Origin: Arthrobacter sp. Leaf69
GTDB taxonomy: Bacteria; Actinomycetota; Actinomycetes; Actinomycetales; Micrococcaceae
NCBI RefSeq assembly: GCF_001422645.1
Contig: NZ_LMLR01000016.1
Span: 305 to 52,754, forward strand
Length of the DNA stretch: 52,450 nucleotides
Reading direction: 5' to 3'
Made by a program: the position numbers and the translations under genes. This document shows, piece by piece, positions 1-8,575 of this stretch; within the stretch, counting starts at the first letter, position 1, and each line of letters begins with the position of its first letter. A model generated the notes under the pieces. It was not told the origin of the DNA and did not search any database. It saw only the letters and a list, made by a program, of their open reading frames with translations.

Positions 1-237
1 CCTACTCCGGCACGCTCAACAGCGCACCATATTTCAGGCCGTTTATCAGGGGGTCGGTCGCAATCTTTCCGCATCAGCGGCGGCGACTCGAATAACTGTA
101 CACGCGACACAGCCCCCACACAAATCCACCCACCATGCCCCTCCCACAGCTCCGAAACCCTGGAACGGCGCGGAAACCAGGCCGCAAAAACGGCTCTCCT
201 CCGGCCAAGCGGGCGAAGGAGGGGTCTGTGTACTGGC

Positions 238-1170
238 TCACATGCGCGGCGGTGCGCCGGCGGTGGACCTGCCGGCGTCCGAATAGAGTTCCCGGGCGTC
301 ATCCAGCAACACTGGCTTCCCGTTGTCCACCCGGAAGCCGGCCGCGTTCAGCATGTCCGCGATGATCCGTTCCCGCTCGCGCCAGGACGGGGTGGCGCCC
401 TCAAGCAGCCGGTGGACCACGATGCGGGTCACCAGGGCCGTCGCTTCGTCCGCAGGGAAGGCCACCGCAGTGGCGACGAAATCCCAGAGTGGGCGGCCGC
501 CGTCGTGCATCTTGCGGCCCGCCGGCGACAGACCAGCCGACCCTCGCTCTTCCGCAGCAGCTTCCAGGCCTGGAGCTGCTGCCGGAGCACTAGGACGGGC
601 AGGGTCTGGCTTTCGCGGTTCGCCGCTCCGGGCCAGCGGTTGTCCCACCCCAGCTCGCTGACCGTCTGGCGTACCACGGCGGGTTTGAGGTAGCCGCCCT
701 GGGTTAACTGCAGTCCGTCAGCGCCCGCCTGCGTGAGGAGCCACTGCACGGGCCGCACGACGGCGTCGATCTCCTCGTCCGTGGGCGGTCCGGCCAGAGG
801 CGTTTCGCCAGCCCGTCGAGGCGGACGTTGAGTGCATCGGCGTCGAACGCGTACGGCGCAAAGCTGCCGGCGTCTTGGCCAGTCGCGAACGTGTACCAGC
901 CGGAGAGTTCCTGGTGGTCCTCGTCCGCCGGGTCGGCCAGGGCTTCTATGAGGCGCGCATAACCGGACGTCCCGCCGGCATCCTCCACCGGGCCCCGGTT
1001 GGCGCCGCCGATCCAGCACACGGTGCCGGCAGTTCGGCCGGCCCCATCACCTCGAAGAGGTGCGTCCACGCATCGCCGAAGTCATACTCGTATTCGAGCG
1101 TGGCCGGCCCGGTCTGCTGTGCGTCGAGGAGTTCAAAGCGCACGACGCAGGACGCCGGCTCGTCGCCCAT
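238..1170 (-). pseudogene. decayed pRiA4b ORF-3 family (IS1096 TnpR-like) protein
   Basis: Reading leftwards, related peptide segments occur in successive frames. At 1170-1070 there is LEYEYDFGDAWTHLFEV, the hallmark of the pRiA4b ORF-3 / IS1096 passenger family. At about 1020-830 follows CWIGGANRGPVEDAGG, then at about 830-500 a segment containing ELGWDNRWPGAANRE, and finally at about 500-238 a C-terminal segment beginning DGGRPLWDFVATAVAFP. Joining them needs three frame changes. The usual N-terminal part before the YDFGD motif is also missing. Family recognition is from the YDFGDxWxH core; the function of the family is unknown. Either a true pseudogene or a stretch of poor sequence; decay is the simpler reading. 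Confidence 0.65.
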
Positions 1171-1228
1171 CTCCTCCGCCGGATCCTCCCCGTTGCGAGC
1201 CCGCCCCTGTCGTGACTAGGGTGGATGG

Positions 1229-1240
1229 TAAGCATGCTTA
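1229..1240. promoter_or_regulatory. 12-bp perfect palindrome upstream of SDR gene
   Basis: TAAGCATGCTTA is a perfect palindrome about 58 bp before the SDR start codon. Its placement fits an operator or promoter-proximal regulator site, but no regulator can be named from the sequence. Confidence 0.35.
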
Positions 1241-1297
1241 GCATGTGCGCGGCGTGTGAGCCGTCCGCGCCGAGGCCCGACGATCCCGAGGAGCACC

Positions 1298-2191
1298 ATG
1301 ACTGACCAGTACACGTTCAGGAACCCCGTCACGGCCTACGAGCAGATCGAGCCGCCCGAGCAGAGTCAGCCGGAACCCGGCCTGGACTCCAAGATGATGC
1401 CCAAGGCCGACCTGGGCGAGGACACCTACCGCGGCACCGGCCGGCTCGAAGGCCGCAAGGCACTCATCACCGGCGCGGACTCCGGGATCGGCGCCGCAAC
1501 GGCGATCGCCTTCGCCCGCGAGGGTGCCGACGTCGTCATGTCCTACCTTCCGGAGGAGGAAGAGGACGCGGCCCGGGTCGCGGAGCTGATTGAAAAGGCC
1601 GGGCGGAAGGCGGTCAAGGTTCCCGGCGATCTCAAGGACTCGGCGATGTGCCGGCAGCTGGTGGAGACCGCCGTGCGCGAGCTGGGCGGTTTGGACATCC
1701 TGGTGAACAACGCCGGCAAGCAGGTGGCGCAGGAAGCGCTGGGCGACATCACCGACGTCGAGTTTGACCACACCTACAAGACCAATGTGTACGCGATGTT
1801 CTGGCTGACCAAGGAGGCGCTGCCGCACCTTCCGGCCGGGTCGAGCATCATCAACACGACGTCCATCCAGGCCTACAGCCCGTCGGAGACGCTGGTGGAC
1901 TACGCCTCCACCAAGGGCGCCATCAACAACTTCACCAAGGGTCTGGCGCAGCAGCTCGCGCCCAAGGGCATCAGGGTCAACGCGGTGGCACCCGGTCCCA
2001 TCTGGACTCCGCTCCAGCCCAGCGGCGGGCAGCTCACCCAGGATCTGCCGGAGTTTGGCAAGGAGACTCCGCTGGGCCGTGCCGGCCAGCCGGCAGAGCT
2101 CGCCCCGGCGTACGTGTTCCTGGCCTCAGCCGAGTCCAGCTACGTGATCGGCGAGACGCTCAACGTCAACGGCGGCATGCCGACGCCGTAG
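1298..2191 (+). CDS. SDR family oxidoreductase (YghA/YdaD-like)
   Basis: A 297-residue NAD(P)-dependent short-chain dehydrogenase, probably cytoplasmic. It has a 45-residue N-terminal extension typical of the YghA/general-stress SDR subgroup, then the cofactor motif TGADSGIG, the NNAG motif, the catalytic Ser (SIINTTS), and YASTK carrying the catalytic Tyr and Lys. It ends with the usual VIGETLNVNGG tail. The start at 1298 is preferred over an in-frame codon at 1256 because GAGGAGC lies just upstream and the shorter protein matches the family length. The substrate is unknown; related proteins are linked to stress responses. It stands alone, behind a short palindrome. Confidence 0.93.
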   Translation: MTDQYTFRNPVTAYEQIEPPEQSQPEPGLDSKMMPKADLGEDTYRGTGRLEGRKALITGADSGIGAATAIAFAREGADVVMSYLPEEEEDAARVAELIEKAGRKAVKVPGDLKDSAMCRQLVETAVRELGGLDILVNNAGKQVAQEALGDITDVEFDHTYKTNVYAMFWLTKEALPHLPAGSSIINTTSIQAYSPSETLVDYASTKGAINNFTKGLAQQLAPKGIRVNAVAPGPIWTPLQPSGGQLTQDLPEFGKETPLGRAGQPAELAPAYVFLASAESSYVIGETLNVNGGMPTP

Positions 2192-2329
2192 GCCGGGCTT
2201 CACGGCGCCGTCTCGGCGCGGATTGAACGCCAGCGGGCCCTCCCGGAACGGCTTTTGCCGCCGGAGCAGGTCCCGCTGGCGTTGTGCCGTTCTTGGGCCG
2301 GGACTGTTCTCATGACGGGCCCGCACTGC

Positions 2330-2335
2330 TACTTT
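2330..2335 (+). promoter_or_regulatory. putative -10 element of a leaderless transcript (PspC gene)
   Basis: TACTTT ends 6 nt before the ATG at 2342, and there is no good Shine-Dalgarno sequence. This spacing fits leaderless transcription, which is common in actinobacteria. Confidence 0.45.
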
Positions 2336-2341
2336 GGCGGG

Positions 2342-2524
2342 ATGGAACAATCACTGATGAGGCCACGGAACCGCAAGATCATCGCGGGGGTCTGCGCAGC
2401 CATCGCCGGCCGCTTCGGCATCTCCGTGACCGTGGTGCGCCTCGGCTTCGTGTTCTTCGGCCTCTTCGGCGTCGGTGAGCTCGTCTACATCGCGTTGTGG
2501 ATCCTCATCCCCAAGTCCCGGTAA
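2342..2524 (+). CDS. PspC domain-containing small membrane protein
   Basis: A 60-residue protein made almost entirely of a PspC domain. It has the motif PRNRKIIAGVCAAIAGRFGI, followed by VTVVRLGFVFFGLFGVG and a hydrophobic segment ending IALWILIPKSR. One or two membrane-spanning stretches (about residues 26-57) place it in the cytoplasmic membrane. In enterobacteria PspC belongs to the phage-shock envelope-stress response; stand-alone short PspC proteins in actinobacteria are of unknown role. The start at 2342 fits the domain boundary and the -10-like TACTTT just upstream. It is a single gene, 150 nt after the SDR gene. Confidence 0.9.
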   Translation: MEQSLMRPRNRKIIAGVCAAIAGRFGISVTVVRLGFVFFGLFGVGELVYIALWILIPKSR

Positions 2525-2589
2525 CGTCCGACGGCGGCTGCCGGCCGGCCGGCGCGCGGAACTCCCCTTGAACTCTGCCCGCCCGCGCG

Positions 2590-2595
2590 TATCGT
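2590..2595 (+). promoter_or_regulatory. putative -10 element of a leaderless transcript (hydrolase gene)
   Basis: TATCGT ends 6 nt before the ATG at 2602 with no ribosome binding site between. The layout matches several other genes in this window. Confidence 0.45.
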
Positions 2596-2601
2596 TTTTG
2601 C

Positions 2602-3381
2602 ATGGGACCGATTCGGGTCATATTCCTTCCGGGTGCTGTTCTTCCCGCGCAGCTGGCCTACGGCGCGCTCCTCGAGGCCCTGGGACCGGACGTGCAGGCC
2701 GTCGCCAAGGACCTGGAACTCTATGCGGGCGACGAGCCCCTGCCCGGCTGGAGCCTGGACACCGAGATTACGGGCGTCCTGCGTGAAGCCGACGCCCGGG
2801 GCTGGGATTCGTTCCATCTCGCCGGGTATTCCGGGGGCGGCTCGGCGGCCCTCGCGTTCGCCGCCCAACACCCGCAGCGCCTGCTGAGCCTGGCCCTGCT
2901 GGAACCGGCCTGGGCCGGAACCTGGGACTGGAGCCCGGCACACGCCGGGCTGTGGAAAGCCTTCGACCGGCTGGAAACTCTCCCGCCCGGGCAGTTCATG
3001 CAGCAGTTCATGCAACTGCAGGTCAGGCCCGACGTCGTCCTGCCGCCGCCGGCGCCGGACGCCCCTCCGCCATGGCTGGCCAGGCGGCCGGCCGGCATCG
3101 CGGCGTTCCTGCGCAGCTTCCGGAGCTACGACCTGGACCGCGGCCGGCTGGCCGCATTCGACTCCCCCGTCCTGTTCGTCATGGGCGGCCTGAGCAACCC
3201 TGACCAGTTCGGTGAGATTGCCCGGCGCCTGTCCGCGGTTTTCCCCGACTTCCGGCTCGAAGTGTTTGCAGGCCGCCACCACTTTGATCCCCCGCACCGG
3301 GTGGAGCCCGGACGGCTGGCCCAGCTGTTGCGTGAGCACTGGGACCGCGCGGAGGGCAGCAACCCTTCCGCCATGAACTGA
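2602..3381 (+). CDS. alpha/beta hydrolase
   Basis: A 259-residue alpha/beta-fold hydrolase. The nucleophile elbow GYSGGGSAALAF lies near residue 75. An aspartate sits in the segment FDSPVLFVMGGLSNPDQ, and a C-terminal histidine pair in AGRHHFDPPHRVEPG completes a plausible Ser-Asp-His triad. No signal peptide is seen, so it should be cytoplasmic. The substrate cannot be predicted. The start is the first ATG after a -10-like element. It is followed by a decayed recombinase remnant on the other strand. Confidence 0.88.
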   Translation: MGPIRVIFLPGAVLPAQLAYGALLEALGPDVQAVAKDLELYAGDEPLPGWSLDTEITGVLREADARGWDSFHLAGYSGGGSAALAFAAQHPQRLLSLALLEPAWAGTWDWSPAHAGLWKAFDRLETLPPGQFMQQFMQLQVRPDVVLPPPAPDAPPPWLARRPAGIAAFLRSFRSYDLDRGRLAAFDSPVLFVMGGLSNPDQFGEIARRLSAVFPDFRLEVFAGRHHFDPPHRVEPGRLAQLLREHWDRAEGSNPSAMN

Positions 3382-3394
3382 CCCTTGGGGTCCA

Positions 3395-3635
3395 TGAACG
3401 TTGCTCGGGACATTCCGAGATCGCAGGAAACCTGCGCAGCGTGTTCACCGCGTCCGCTCAAGCGGATGGCGCTTCGAATCTGAGTGCCTATGACTTGCCC
3501 GCGCTTCGACCGCGCCATTAAGCGAAGGCGAGCATGTTCCGGATGGATCGCCGGGCCGGTCCGGCGTCGTGATGAAGAGGGATTCACCGTCGATCAGCGC
3601 GGCGAGTGCTCGATCAAACTGGGGCCGTGAGGCTC
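3395..3635 (-). pseudogene. decayed serine site-specific recombinase (resolvase/invertase) remnant
   Basis: On the minus strand, three short segments in different frames line up with the order seen in Tn3-type resolvases. RPQFDRALAALIDGESLFIT resembles the conserved RP-x-L-x-x-A-L-x-x-L region. ARRSIRNMLAFA resembles the segment after the DRLxRS motif. A C-terminal helix-turn-helix-like stretch ends in CDLGMSRATFM. Two frame changes, stops and lost flanks show that it is not functional. This is recognition from partial similarity, so the family call is probable rather than certain. It suggests an old mobile element or invertase in this gap. Confidence 0.5.
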
Positions 3636-3804
3636 GGGCACCTTCACCGGGCAGTTTTGCGGGCGGGTCTTACTGGAATCCAGTAGCCGCGGTATTTCGG
3701 CGATAGTGATCCGGATATTTTGAGTGGCACTTGCGCCGCTGAACGACCGGCCCACGGCCTCATCGCCTCGCCCGTGCGATCGACCGCTCTGCGATGATGA
3801 CCGG

Positions 3805-4545
3805 ATGTACGTCAACGTGGACGAAGGCAGCAACCCGGTTCTAATGATTCACGCGGCCGGCGTGAGCGGATGGATGTGGAGACCCCTGCGCGAGCTGCTA
3901 GGGCCGACCATGAAAGCCATCGTCCCCGATCTCCCGGGATTCGGCCGTAGCGCAGCACAGCCGTACATCTCGCATGAAGACACCGTGCAAAGACTCACCG
4001 GCGTGATCGAACGCCACGCCCCGCAGGGAGCCCACGTCGTCGGCTTCTCCATGGGAGCCCAGCTCGCGATCCTGCTCGCTTCCGAGCTACCCCACCTTGT
4101 GCGGGGCGTCGTCGTTGTCAGCGCTGAAACAAGACCCGTTCCCTTTCCCGGACCTACGCTCGCACTGCTCAGCCTGGCTGCCCCGCTCGCTCGGCATAGG
4201 TGGTTTGCGGCGGCCCAAGCACACCAGCTCGGTATCCCCAATCACCTGTTGGACGACTACCTTCACGACAGCGCCGCAACCACTCGCGAAACCCTCCTGT
4301 CTAGCGTCAGCGAGAACATCCGATTCACGCTGCCCGCGACATGGAGCGACTATCAGGGAGCCGCCGACGTACTGGTTGGAGCGAACGAACGAAAACTCAT
4401 GCACGAATCCGCCAAGCTGACCGCTTCGGCGCTTCCTGGCGGCACTCTCCGCACGGTGCAGGGCGCTGCGCACGACCTCCCGTTCAGCCACCCCGGCATT
4501 ATCGCGTCCACGCTTCACGGCCAGATCATCGGATTCACCGCCTGA
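3805..4545 (+). CDS. alpha/beta hydrolase
   Basis: A 246-residue alpha/beta-fold hydrolase. The oxyanion-region segment VLMIHAAGVSGWMW is near the N-terminus. The nucleophile elbow GFSMGAQLAI is at about residues 77-86, the acid is probably in the segment before ANERKLMH, and the catalytic His lies in GAAHDLPFSHP. The start at 3805 (MYVNVDEG) is preferred over an upstream in-frame GTG-type codon at 3724 because the extra 27 residues are low-complexity and outside the fold. The substrate is unknown. It lies alone in an accessory stretch. Confidence 0.85.
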   Translation: MYVNVDEGSNPVLMIHAAGVSGWMWRPLRELLGPTMKAIVPDLPGFGRSAAQPYISHEDTVQRLTGVIERHAPQGAHVVGFSMGAQLAILLASELPHLVRGVVVVSAETRPVPFPGPTLALLSLAAPLARHRWFAAAQAHQLGIPNHLLDDYLHDSAATTRETLLSSVSENIRFTLPATWSDYQGAADVLVGANERKLMHESAKLTASALPGGTLRTVQGAAHDLPFSHPGIIASTLHGQIIGFTA

Positions 4546-4785
4546 CCGCGCATTACCATGGACCGTTCACGGACGGACTCAGGAGCGGCAAGGGTGACAA
4601 AAAGCTCAGCGAGAAAGCTGCCACTTACAGCTGCGATTCAATTCGGGAGGCGTGTCGCTATTTGCAGAACGGCCGGTATCCGATGTCCACCTCCAAGGAA
4701 TTGGGACATGCTTGTCCGAATATCCTTTGAGCTTTTCCACCAGCGGCTCGCAACAGGAGGACCCTAGACAGGCGAGGATGTAGGC

Positions 4786-5046
4786 ATGAGTTCACAAATG
4801 CCGATTGCTATCCGAGCCACCGCATATTGGAAGACTCGTCGTTGGTTGAAGAGTCGTTATCTCAGCATTCGGTATGACGCGCGATTCGCGGACGGGCGTG
4901 AGGAGCACGGCGTCGATTTGGACGCCGTTCTCCAAGGAGCCCGCTTCCCCGCGGACTACTGGTCCACGAAAAACGGCGCCAGAGATGCGTGCCCGGATGA
5001 AGGTACCGGAGCATGGGTGGACTACCCCTACGGCCGGCCGCTCTAA
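4786..5046 (+). CDS. small hypothetical protein
   Basis: An 86-residue open frame with no recognised domain. It is rich in Arg, Trp and Tyr at the N-terminus (YWKTRRWLKSRYLSIRYDAR) and acidic further on. A GAGG sequence 10 nt upstream could serve as ribosome binding site. Directly after the stop, another frame reads through a hydrophobic stretch (ADAIFVSVGVGLIIFHSVRV, ending about 5158), so the true gene might be a longer frameshifted membrane protein. Coding status is uncertain. Confidence 0.4.
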   Translation: MSSQMPIAIRATAYWKTRRWLKSRYLSIRYDARFADGREEHGVDLDAVLQGARFPADYWSTKNGARDACPDEGTGAWVDYPYGRPL

Positions 5047-5231
5047 TGTATACAGGCTTGCCACAGCCCCGCCCCGCTGGGCAGACGCCATATTCGTCAG
5101 CGTTGGAGTGGGGTTGATCATTTTTCACTCCGTCCGGGTCATTCGCCTACGCAGGGGCTAAGTAGGCGATCTCCACTTCCCCTGGTCGGGGTCGGTGAGA
5201 AGACACACCGGGTGGGCAGGTCGGTTCGAGG

Positions 5232-5588
5232 CTAGCGAGTTGGCCGTTTCGCGTGCCGCCGCTGCCATTGCCATGCGTGCCAGAAGAGTAGGCAAAGGAC
5301 GACAACAAGTCCAAGGAGTAACGCGTGGGGCGCGAATGTCATCATTAGGAATGTAATGGCCGGCGGCCCACTCACAGGGCCCGGATTGAAGGTCACGGTC
5401 GACAGGACTGAGACGCCGCCGACGACCAGCACGGCGGCCAACAGCCACAACAAGGCGATGAATGGATTGACGGACCAGTGCCTATCTTGACGGGATGAAT
5501 CCTGCGCAGTGTCCGGCACTCGGACCGCAGGATTCCCATCCTGGTCCACTTCCCGAAAGCCGATTCCGCTCGCTGATGGCTGCTTCAT
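5232..5588 (-). CDS. hypothetical membrane protein, two transmembrane segments
   Basis: A 118-residue protein with a hydrophilic N-terminal 40 residues. Two hydrophobic segments follow (about 42-62, ALLWLLAAVLVVGGVSVL, and about 82-103, HALLLGLVVVLCLLFWHA), then a basic tail. A run of G immediately upstream (GGGGGGAAC) gives a good ribosome binding site for this start. No family is recognised. The short basic C-terminus would lie in the cytoplasm by the positive-inside rule. Confidence 0.65.
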   Translation of the reverse strand: MKQPSASGIGFREVDQDGNPAVRVPDTAQDSSRQDRHWSVNPFIALLWLLAAVLVVGGVSVLSTVTFNPGPVSGPPAITFLMMTFAPHALLLGLVVVLCLLFWHAWQWQRRHAKRPTR

Positions 5589-5965
5589 GTTCCCCCCAAT
5601 GAACCTTCAACCGGTAGTTCTGCTGTACGTCAACCCTAGCGTCAGTCCGTTGTGTCGCTGCGGCGGCCGGCCGGAGGGTTTCTCCCTCCGCGAGTACCAG
5701 CTACCTCTCAGGGTGCTATTCGCGTTGGACCGACGCCGTTGAGGTGAGAAGTTGCGGGCGCCTCGGTTTACATGACTCGACGGCGCTGCGTTCTCGTCGC
5801 ATCCGTGGCTCGGGACTTGGACCCACTTGGGGAACGGACTCTTCGACGGCCGTTTCGCGAAGGGAACGGCTTACGTACACCGGGTAAGGCGCTGTTTCTG
5901 TATTCTCCGGAAGCCCTATGCATGCAGATCCGCGAGGCGAGCCCGATAGATGGGAGACTGCGAGA
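5589..5965. other. no gene recognised
   Basis: About 380 bases between the minus-strand membrane protein and the next plus-strand acetyltransferase. It presumably holds both upstream regions. Short open frames here have no recognisable features, and no clear repeat or RNA structure was seen. Confidence 0.4.
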
Positions 5966-6478
5966 GTGATTCGTACTCTGAACTTACCTATTACCCTCAG
6001 CGTTACGGCTCAGGAGCTCACCCTGCGCAGGGCTTCCGAGAATGACCTCATGGCACTGATGCTCCTTCTCGCGGACGATCCAATCAGCGCATCGAGGGGT
6101 GACAAGGCCGACGGTTCTGATGCAGCGGCTTACCGGTCTGCGTTGACTGCGATCATCGCAGATCCCTCCAACGAACTCCTCGTGGTCGTGAACGAGGCAG
6201 ATGAGCCCATAGCGACAATGCAGCTTACTCGGATACCTGGCATGGCCCGACGTGGGTCCACTCGACTTCTGGTCGAAGCCGTCCGTGTCCGTAGCGACAC
6301 GAGGTCGAGTGGCGTCGGATCAGCCATGATGCGGTGGGTTACTGAAACTGCAGCCCCCGCCGTGGCGGCGTCGCTAGTGCAACTTACGTCTGACGAGGAA
6401 CGTCAGGACGCACACCGCTTTTATGAGCGTTTGGGTTTCGTTGGATCGCACCGTGGTTTCAAGTACAAAACAAAATAA
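5966..6478 (+). CDS. GNAT family N-acetyltransferase
   Basis: A 170-residue GNAT acetyltransferase transferring an acetyl group from acetyl-CoA to an unknown amine. The N-terminal beta strand LTLRRASENDLMALMLLL opens the domain. The acetyl-CoA-binding region reads VRVRSDTRSSGVGSAMMRW (the usual RxxGxG/A loop here SSGVGS). The C-terminal DAHRFYERLGF is the classic GNAT beta5-alpha4 end. The GTG start at 5966 is chosen because GGGAG lies 9 nt upstream; an in-frame ATG at 5918 would add 16 residues of poor character. Confidence 0.85.
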   Translation: MIRTLNLPITLSVTAQELTLRRASENDLMALMLLLADDPISASRGDKADGSDAAAYRSALTAIIADPSNELLVVVNEADEPIATMQLTRIPGMARRGSTRLLVEAVRVRSDTRSSGVGSAMMRWVTETAAPAVAASLVQLTSDEERQDAHRFYERLGFVGSHRGFKYKTK

Positions 6479-6872
6479 CGCCGATCACCATGGCATGTCT
6501 CCCGGTATAGGATCCCTCACCGGGACATTTGAGGTGTCGTTTAGCGACGCCGGTTCTACTCGCAAACGCGAAGCCAGTCAGTTAGGTTATGCGACAGCCC
6601 GAAGTCCGCTGGCTCCATTGTGTATTTGGGTGGATGCTCGGCAGTGCTGTTCTCCCAAAGCGGTCAGGGATGGCCGTAATCAGGAAACAGGCGATGACCC
6701 GACGGACGCGATTATCTGACATGACCGAAGACTAGTCCGGCGCGGACAGCCGACTGCCGGTCGTGCAAGAATCGCGGCATGGAGGAGGATGAGCGGCAGA
6801 TGAGGCAGCAGTTGATTCGCCCCGTCCTGCTGCCCACCAAAGCCGCGCGACGTCATGAATGTCTGGAAGCTA
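6479..6872. other. no gene recognised
   Basis: Nearly 400 bases between the acetyltransferase and the stop codon of the convergent peptidase gene. Short open frames exist on both strands, but none has domain signals or a convincing ribosome binding site. Confidence 0.4.
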
Positions 6873-7532
6873 TCACCCGAACTTCGTCCATTGCCCTTCG
6901 GAAACCACCTCGACGGAGCCGTCGACGACCTTGATAGCTGTCTGCTCGTCGATGGCATAGGCCGGGCCACCGACGTCGGCGGCCCACCGCTCTGCGTGGG
7001 CCGGAGTGTTGGTCGGGAAAGCGTTCAAGTGCGGGAAGATCGAAAAGTCCACCACCCCCAGGGTGCGATCGTCCGGCGCGGACGGCCACTCGACGAAGTA
7101 CTCCCCGATCCGGGGCGTCATCACCATGCTTCCGGCACTCACTCCCACCCACACCGTGTCGGGCAGCGACGGCAGCAGGTCGGCCATCCCGGACTCACGC
7201 ATCCAATGGCACAGGTACGTCGCGTCGCCGCCGTCGACCAGGAGCACGTCGGCCTCCCGAAGCCAGGGGACCCATCGCTCCGCGCCGATGGTGGGCAGCG
7301 CGGTGAGCTCTAGAACGCCGAGCGAAGCCCAGCCCAGGCCGGACAAGTGACGGACGTCGGGCTCGGCGGTCAGTAGGCCCAGCACCGATGCCGGTCCGCA
7401 CATCGGGTGACCCCACTGCGCTGTAGGGACGACCAAGGCGTGGCACTGGGCGATCGGCTTGTCGAGAAGCTGCACGAGCGCCGAGTGGATGCTCGGGTTC
7501 GTCACGCCGCCTGACGTAAGCAAGAGTTTCAA
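6873..7532 (-). CDS. pepE: peptidase E (S51 family)
   Basis: A 219-residue cytoplasmic serine peptidase of the S51 family, members of which cleave N-terminal Asp-X dipeptides. The N-terminus MKLLLTSGG is typical. The loop VLLVDGGDATYLCHWM precedes the nucleophile motif GVSAGSM (Ser near residue 133). IFPHLNAFPTN carries the conserved His. The start is a TTG at 7532 preceded by GGGGGC; the frame stays open upstream to 7955, but that part is out of register with the family and overlaps the next gene. Cyanophycinase-like relatives share the fold, but length and motifs favour peptidase E. Confidence 0.85.
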   Translation of the reverse strand: MKLLLTSGGVTNPSIHSALVQLLDKPIAQCHALVVPTAQWGHPMCGPASVLGLLTAEPDVRHLSGLGWASLGVLELTALPTIGAERWVPWLREADVLLVDGGDATYLCHWMRESGMADLLPSLPDTVWVGVSAGSMVMTPRIGEYFVEWPSAPDDRTLGVVDFSIFPHLNAFPTNTPAHAERWAADVGGPAYAIDEQTAIKVVDGSVEVVSEGQWTKFG

Positions 7533-7739
7533 ATGTGCCCCCAATTTTTCGCGCGCGGATGGTTGATGTGCCTGAAGACGCGGGACCGGGCTGGAAATCA
7601 CCGGCCGATTTGGTAAGCCCGCCCGCCTCGCGCTCGACCCTTCAATTGGGACACACCCAGCAAGACCTTGTCCACAGTTCGCTTGGACGGAACCCTCAAG
7701 TTGGCCTGACCATCCACGATAGAAATCTAACCCGCCCAG

Positions 7740-7745
7740 TACGCT
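7740..7745 (+). promoter_or_regulatory. putative -10 element of a leaderless transcript
   Basis: TACGCT ends 6 nt before the ATG at 7752, and no Shine-Dalgarno sequence is present. Confidence 0.4.
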
Positions 7746-7751
7746 GTGCCC

Positions 7752-8027
7752 ATGCAGATTCGTGAATCCACTCTGGATGCCCTGGGACATGTGAATGCGG
7801 TCTGTGATGCCAGCGCCCGAACACGCTGGGCCAGGGAGATGATCGCCCCCAGGAGCGACCGAGTCGTATTGGTGGCTGTCACACAAGGCGAAGTCGTCGG
7901 CGTGGTCCGGCCCGTCTTCCGCCAACCGGCGGTCGGGACCTTCTACACCCTCCATCCGGCACTAGTTGACTGGCTGGGGCCTTCCGGGCAGGCTGTGAGG
8001 ACATCCGGCACGGGGGGACCACGATGA
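7752..8027 (+). CDS. truncated GNAT-like acetyltransferase fragment
   Basis: A 91-residue protein whose first 60 residues match the N-terminal half of a GNAT acetyltransferase. MQIRESTLDALGHVNAVCDA opens it, and DRVVLVAVTQGEVVGVVRPV covers the beta2-beta3 strands. The acetyl-CoA-binding loop and the C-terminal half are missing, and the tail (PSGQAVRTSGTGGPR) looks random. It is therefore unlikely to be catalytically active. Its stop codon overlaps the start of the lipoprotein gene by 4 nt (ATGA), so it may survive as a leader that couples translation of the next gene. Confidence 0.6.
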   Translation: MQIRESTLDALGHVNAVCDASARTRWAREMIAPRSDRVVLVAVTQGEVVGVVRPVFRQPAVGTFYTLHPALVDWLGPSGQAVRTSGTGGPR

Positions 8028-8575
8028 CTTACCGACGCTCGGTGGCCGCCATCGCGGTGCTGCTCGGGTTTGCCCTTTCCGGGTGCCAGCCTGTTACCGT
8101 CCCGCTCCCGGTCGGGTCTCCCGCAGCAGCTGTGCCCAGCCCGTCGTCCTCCGAGCTTGCAGCCATCATCCAGGCTGCCGTCGAGGACCGTAACGGCACT
8201 GCCCTCGACGTTCCACCGGCGCCGCAGCTCGGCGACGCGCAGTCGACGGCGGCCTACCGGGCCAAGCGCGCGAGGGACCTTCCAGTGGTGGCCCGGTCAA
8301 AGGCCCGCTTCAAGTCGAGGGGCTTCTGGTACACGGACTTTTCGACGACGATCACGGTGGAGTCATTCGAGGTGACCGGCTCGGAAGCGAGAGTCCATTT
8401 CGAGGAATTGACCGAGGAACACCAGGCCTCAGCGGCGAATGGGCCGAGCGACGTCCCGTCCGGCTACTCGCTGCCGCAGACGGCGACGTTCCGGGCATCC
8501 GCGGACGGCTGGCAGCTCGACAGCATCACGCCTTTGGTGCATGGAGGCGGCTTGCCGATGTCCGTCGTCGAGTAG
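8024..8575 (+). CDS. putative lipoprotein of unknown function
   Basis: A 183-residue protein with a signal peptide and lipobox: two Arg, then AAIAVLLGFALSGC with the lipidated Cys at residue 21. It should be anchored on the outer face of the membrane. After a Pro/Ser-rich linker the mature part has a mixed alpha/beta composition, including YRAKRARDLPVVARSKARF and a C-terminal ADGWQLDSITPL, the latter like ends seen in secreted NTF2-like or small-lipoprotein domains. No specific function is visible. Start and preceding stop overlap by 4 nt, suggesting coupling to the truncated GNAT frame. Confidence 0.8.
   Translation: MTYRRSVAAIAVLLGFALSGCQPVTVPLPVGSPAAAVPSPSSSELAAIIQAAVEDRNGTALDVPPAPQLGDAQSTAAYRAKRARDLPVVARSKARFKSRGFWYTDFSTTITVESFEVTGSEARVHFEELTEEHQASAANGPSDVPSGYSLPQTATFRASADGWQLDSITPLVHGGGLPMSVVE

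Noticed and set aside
7533..7955. N-terminal extension of the peptidase E frame
   Set aside because: The family N-terminus begins at the TTG at 7532 with a ribosome binding site. The extension is antisense to another gene and lacks similarity.
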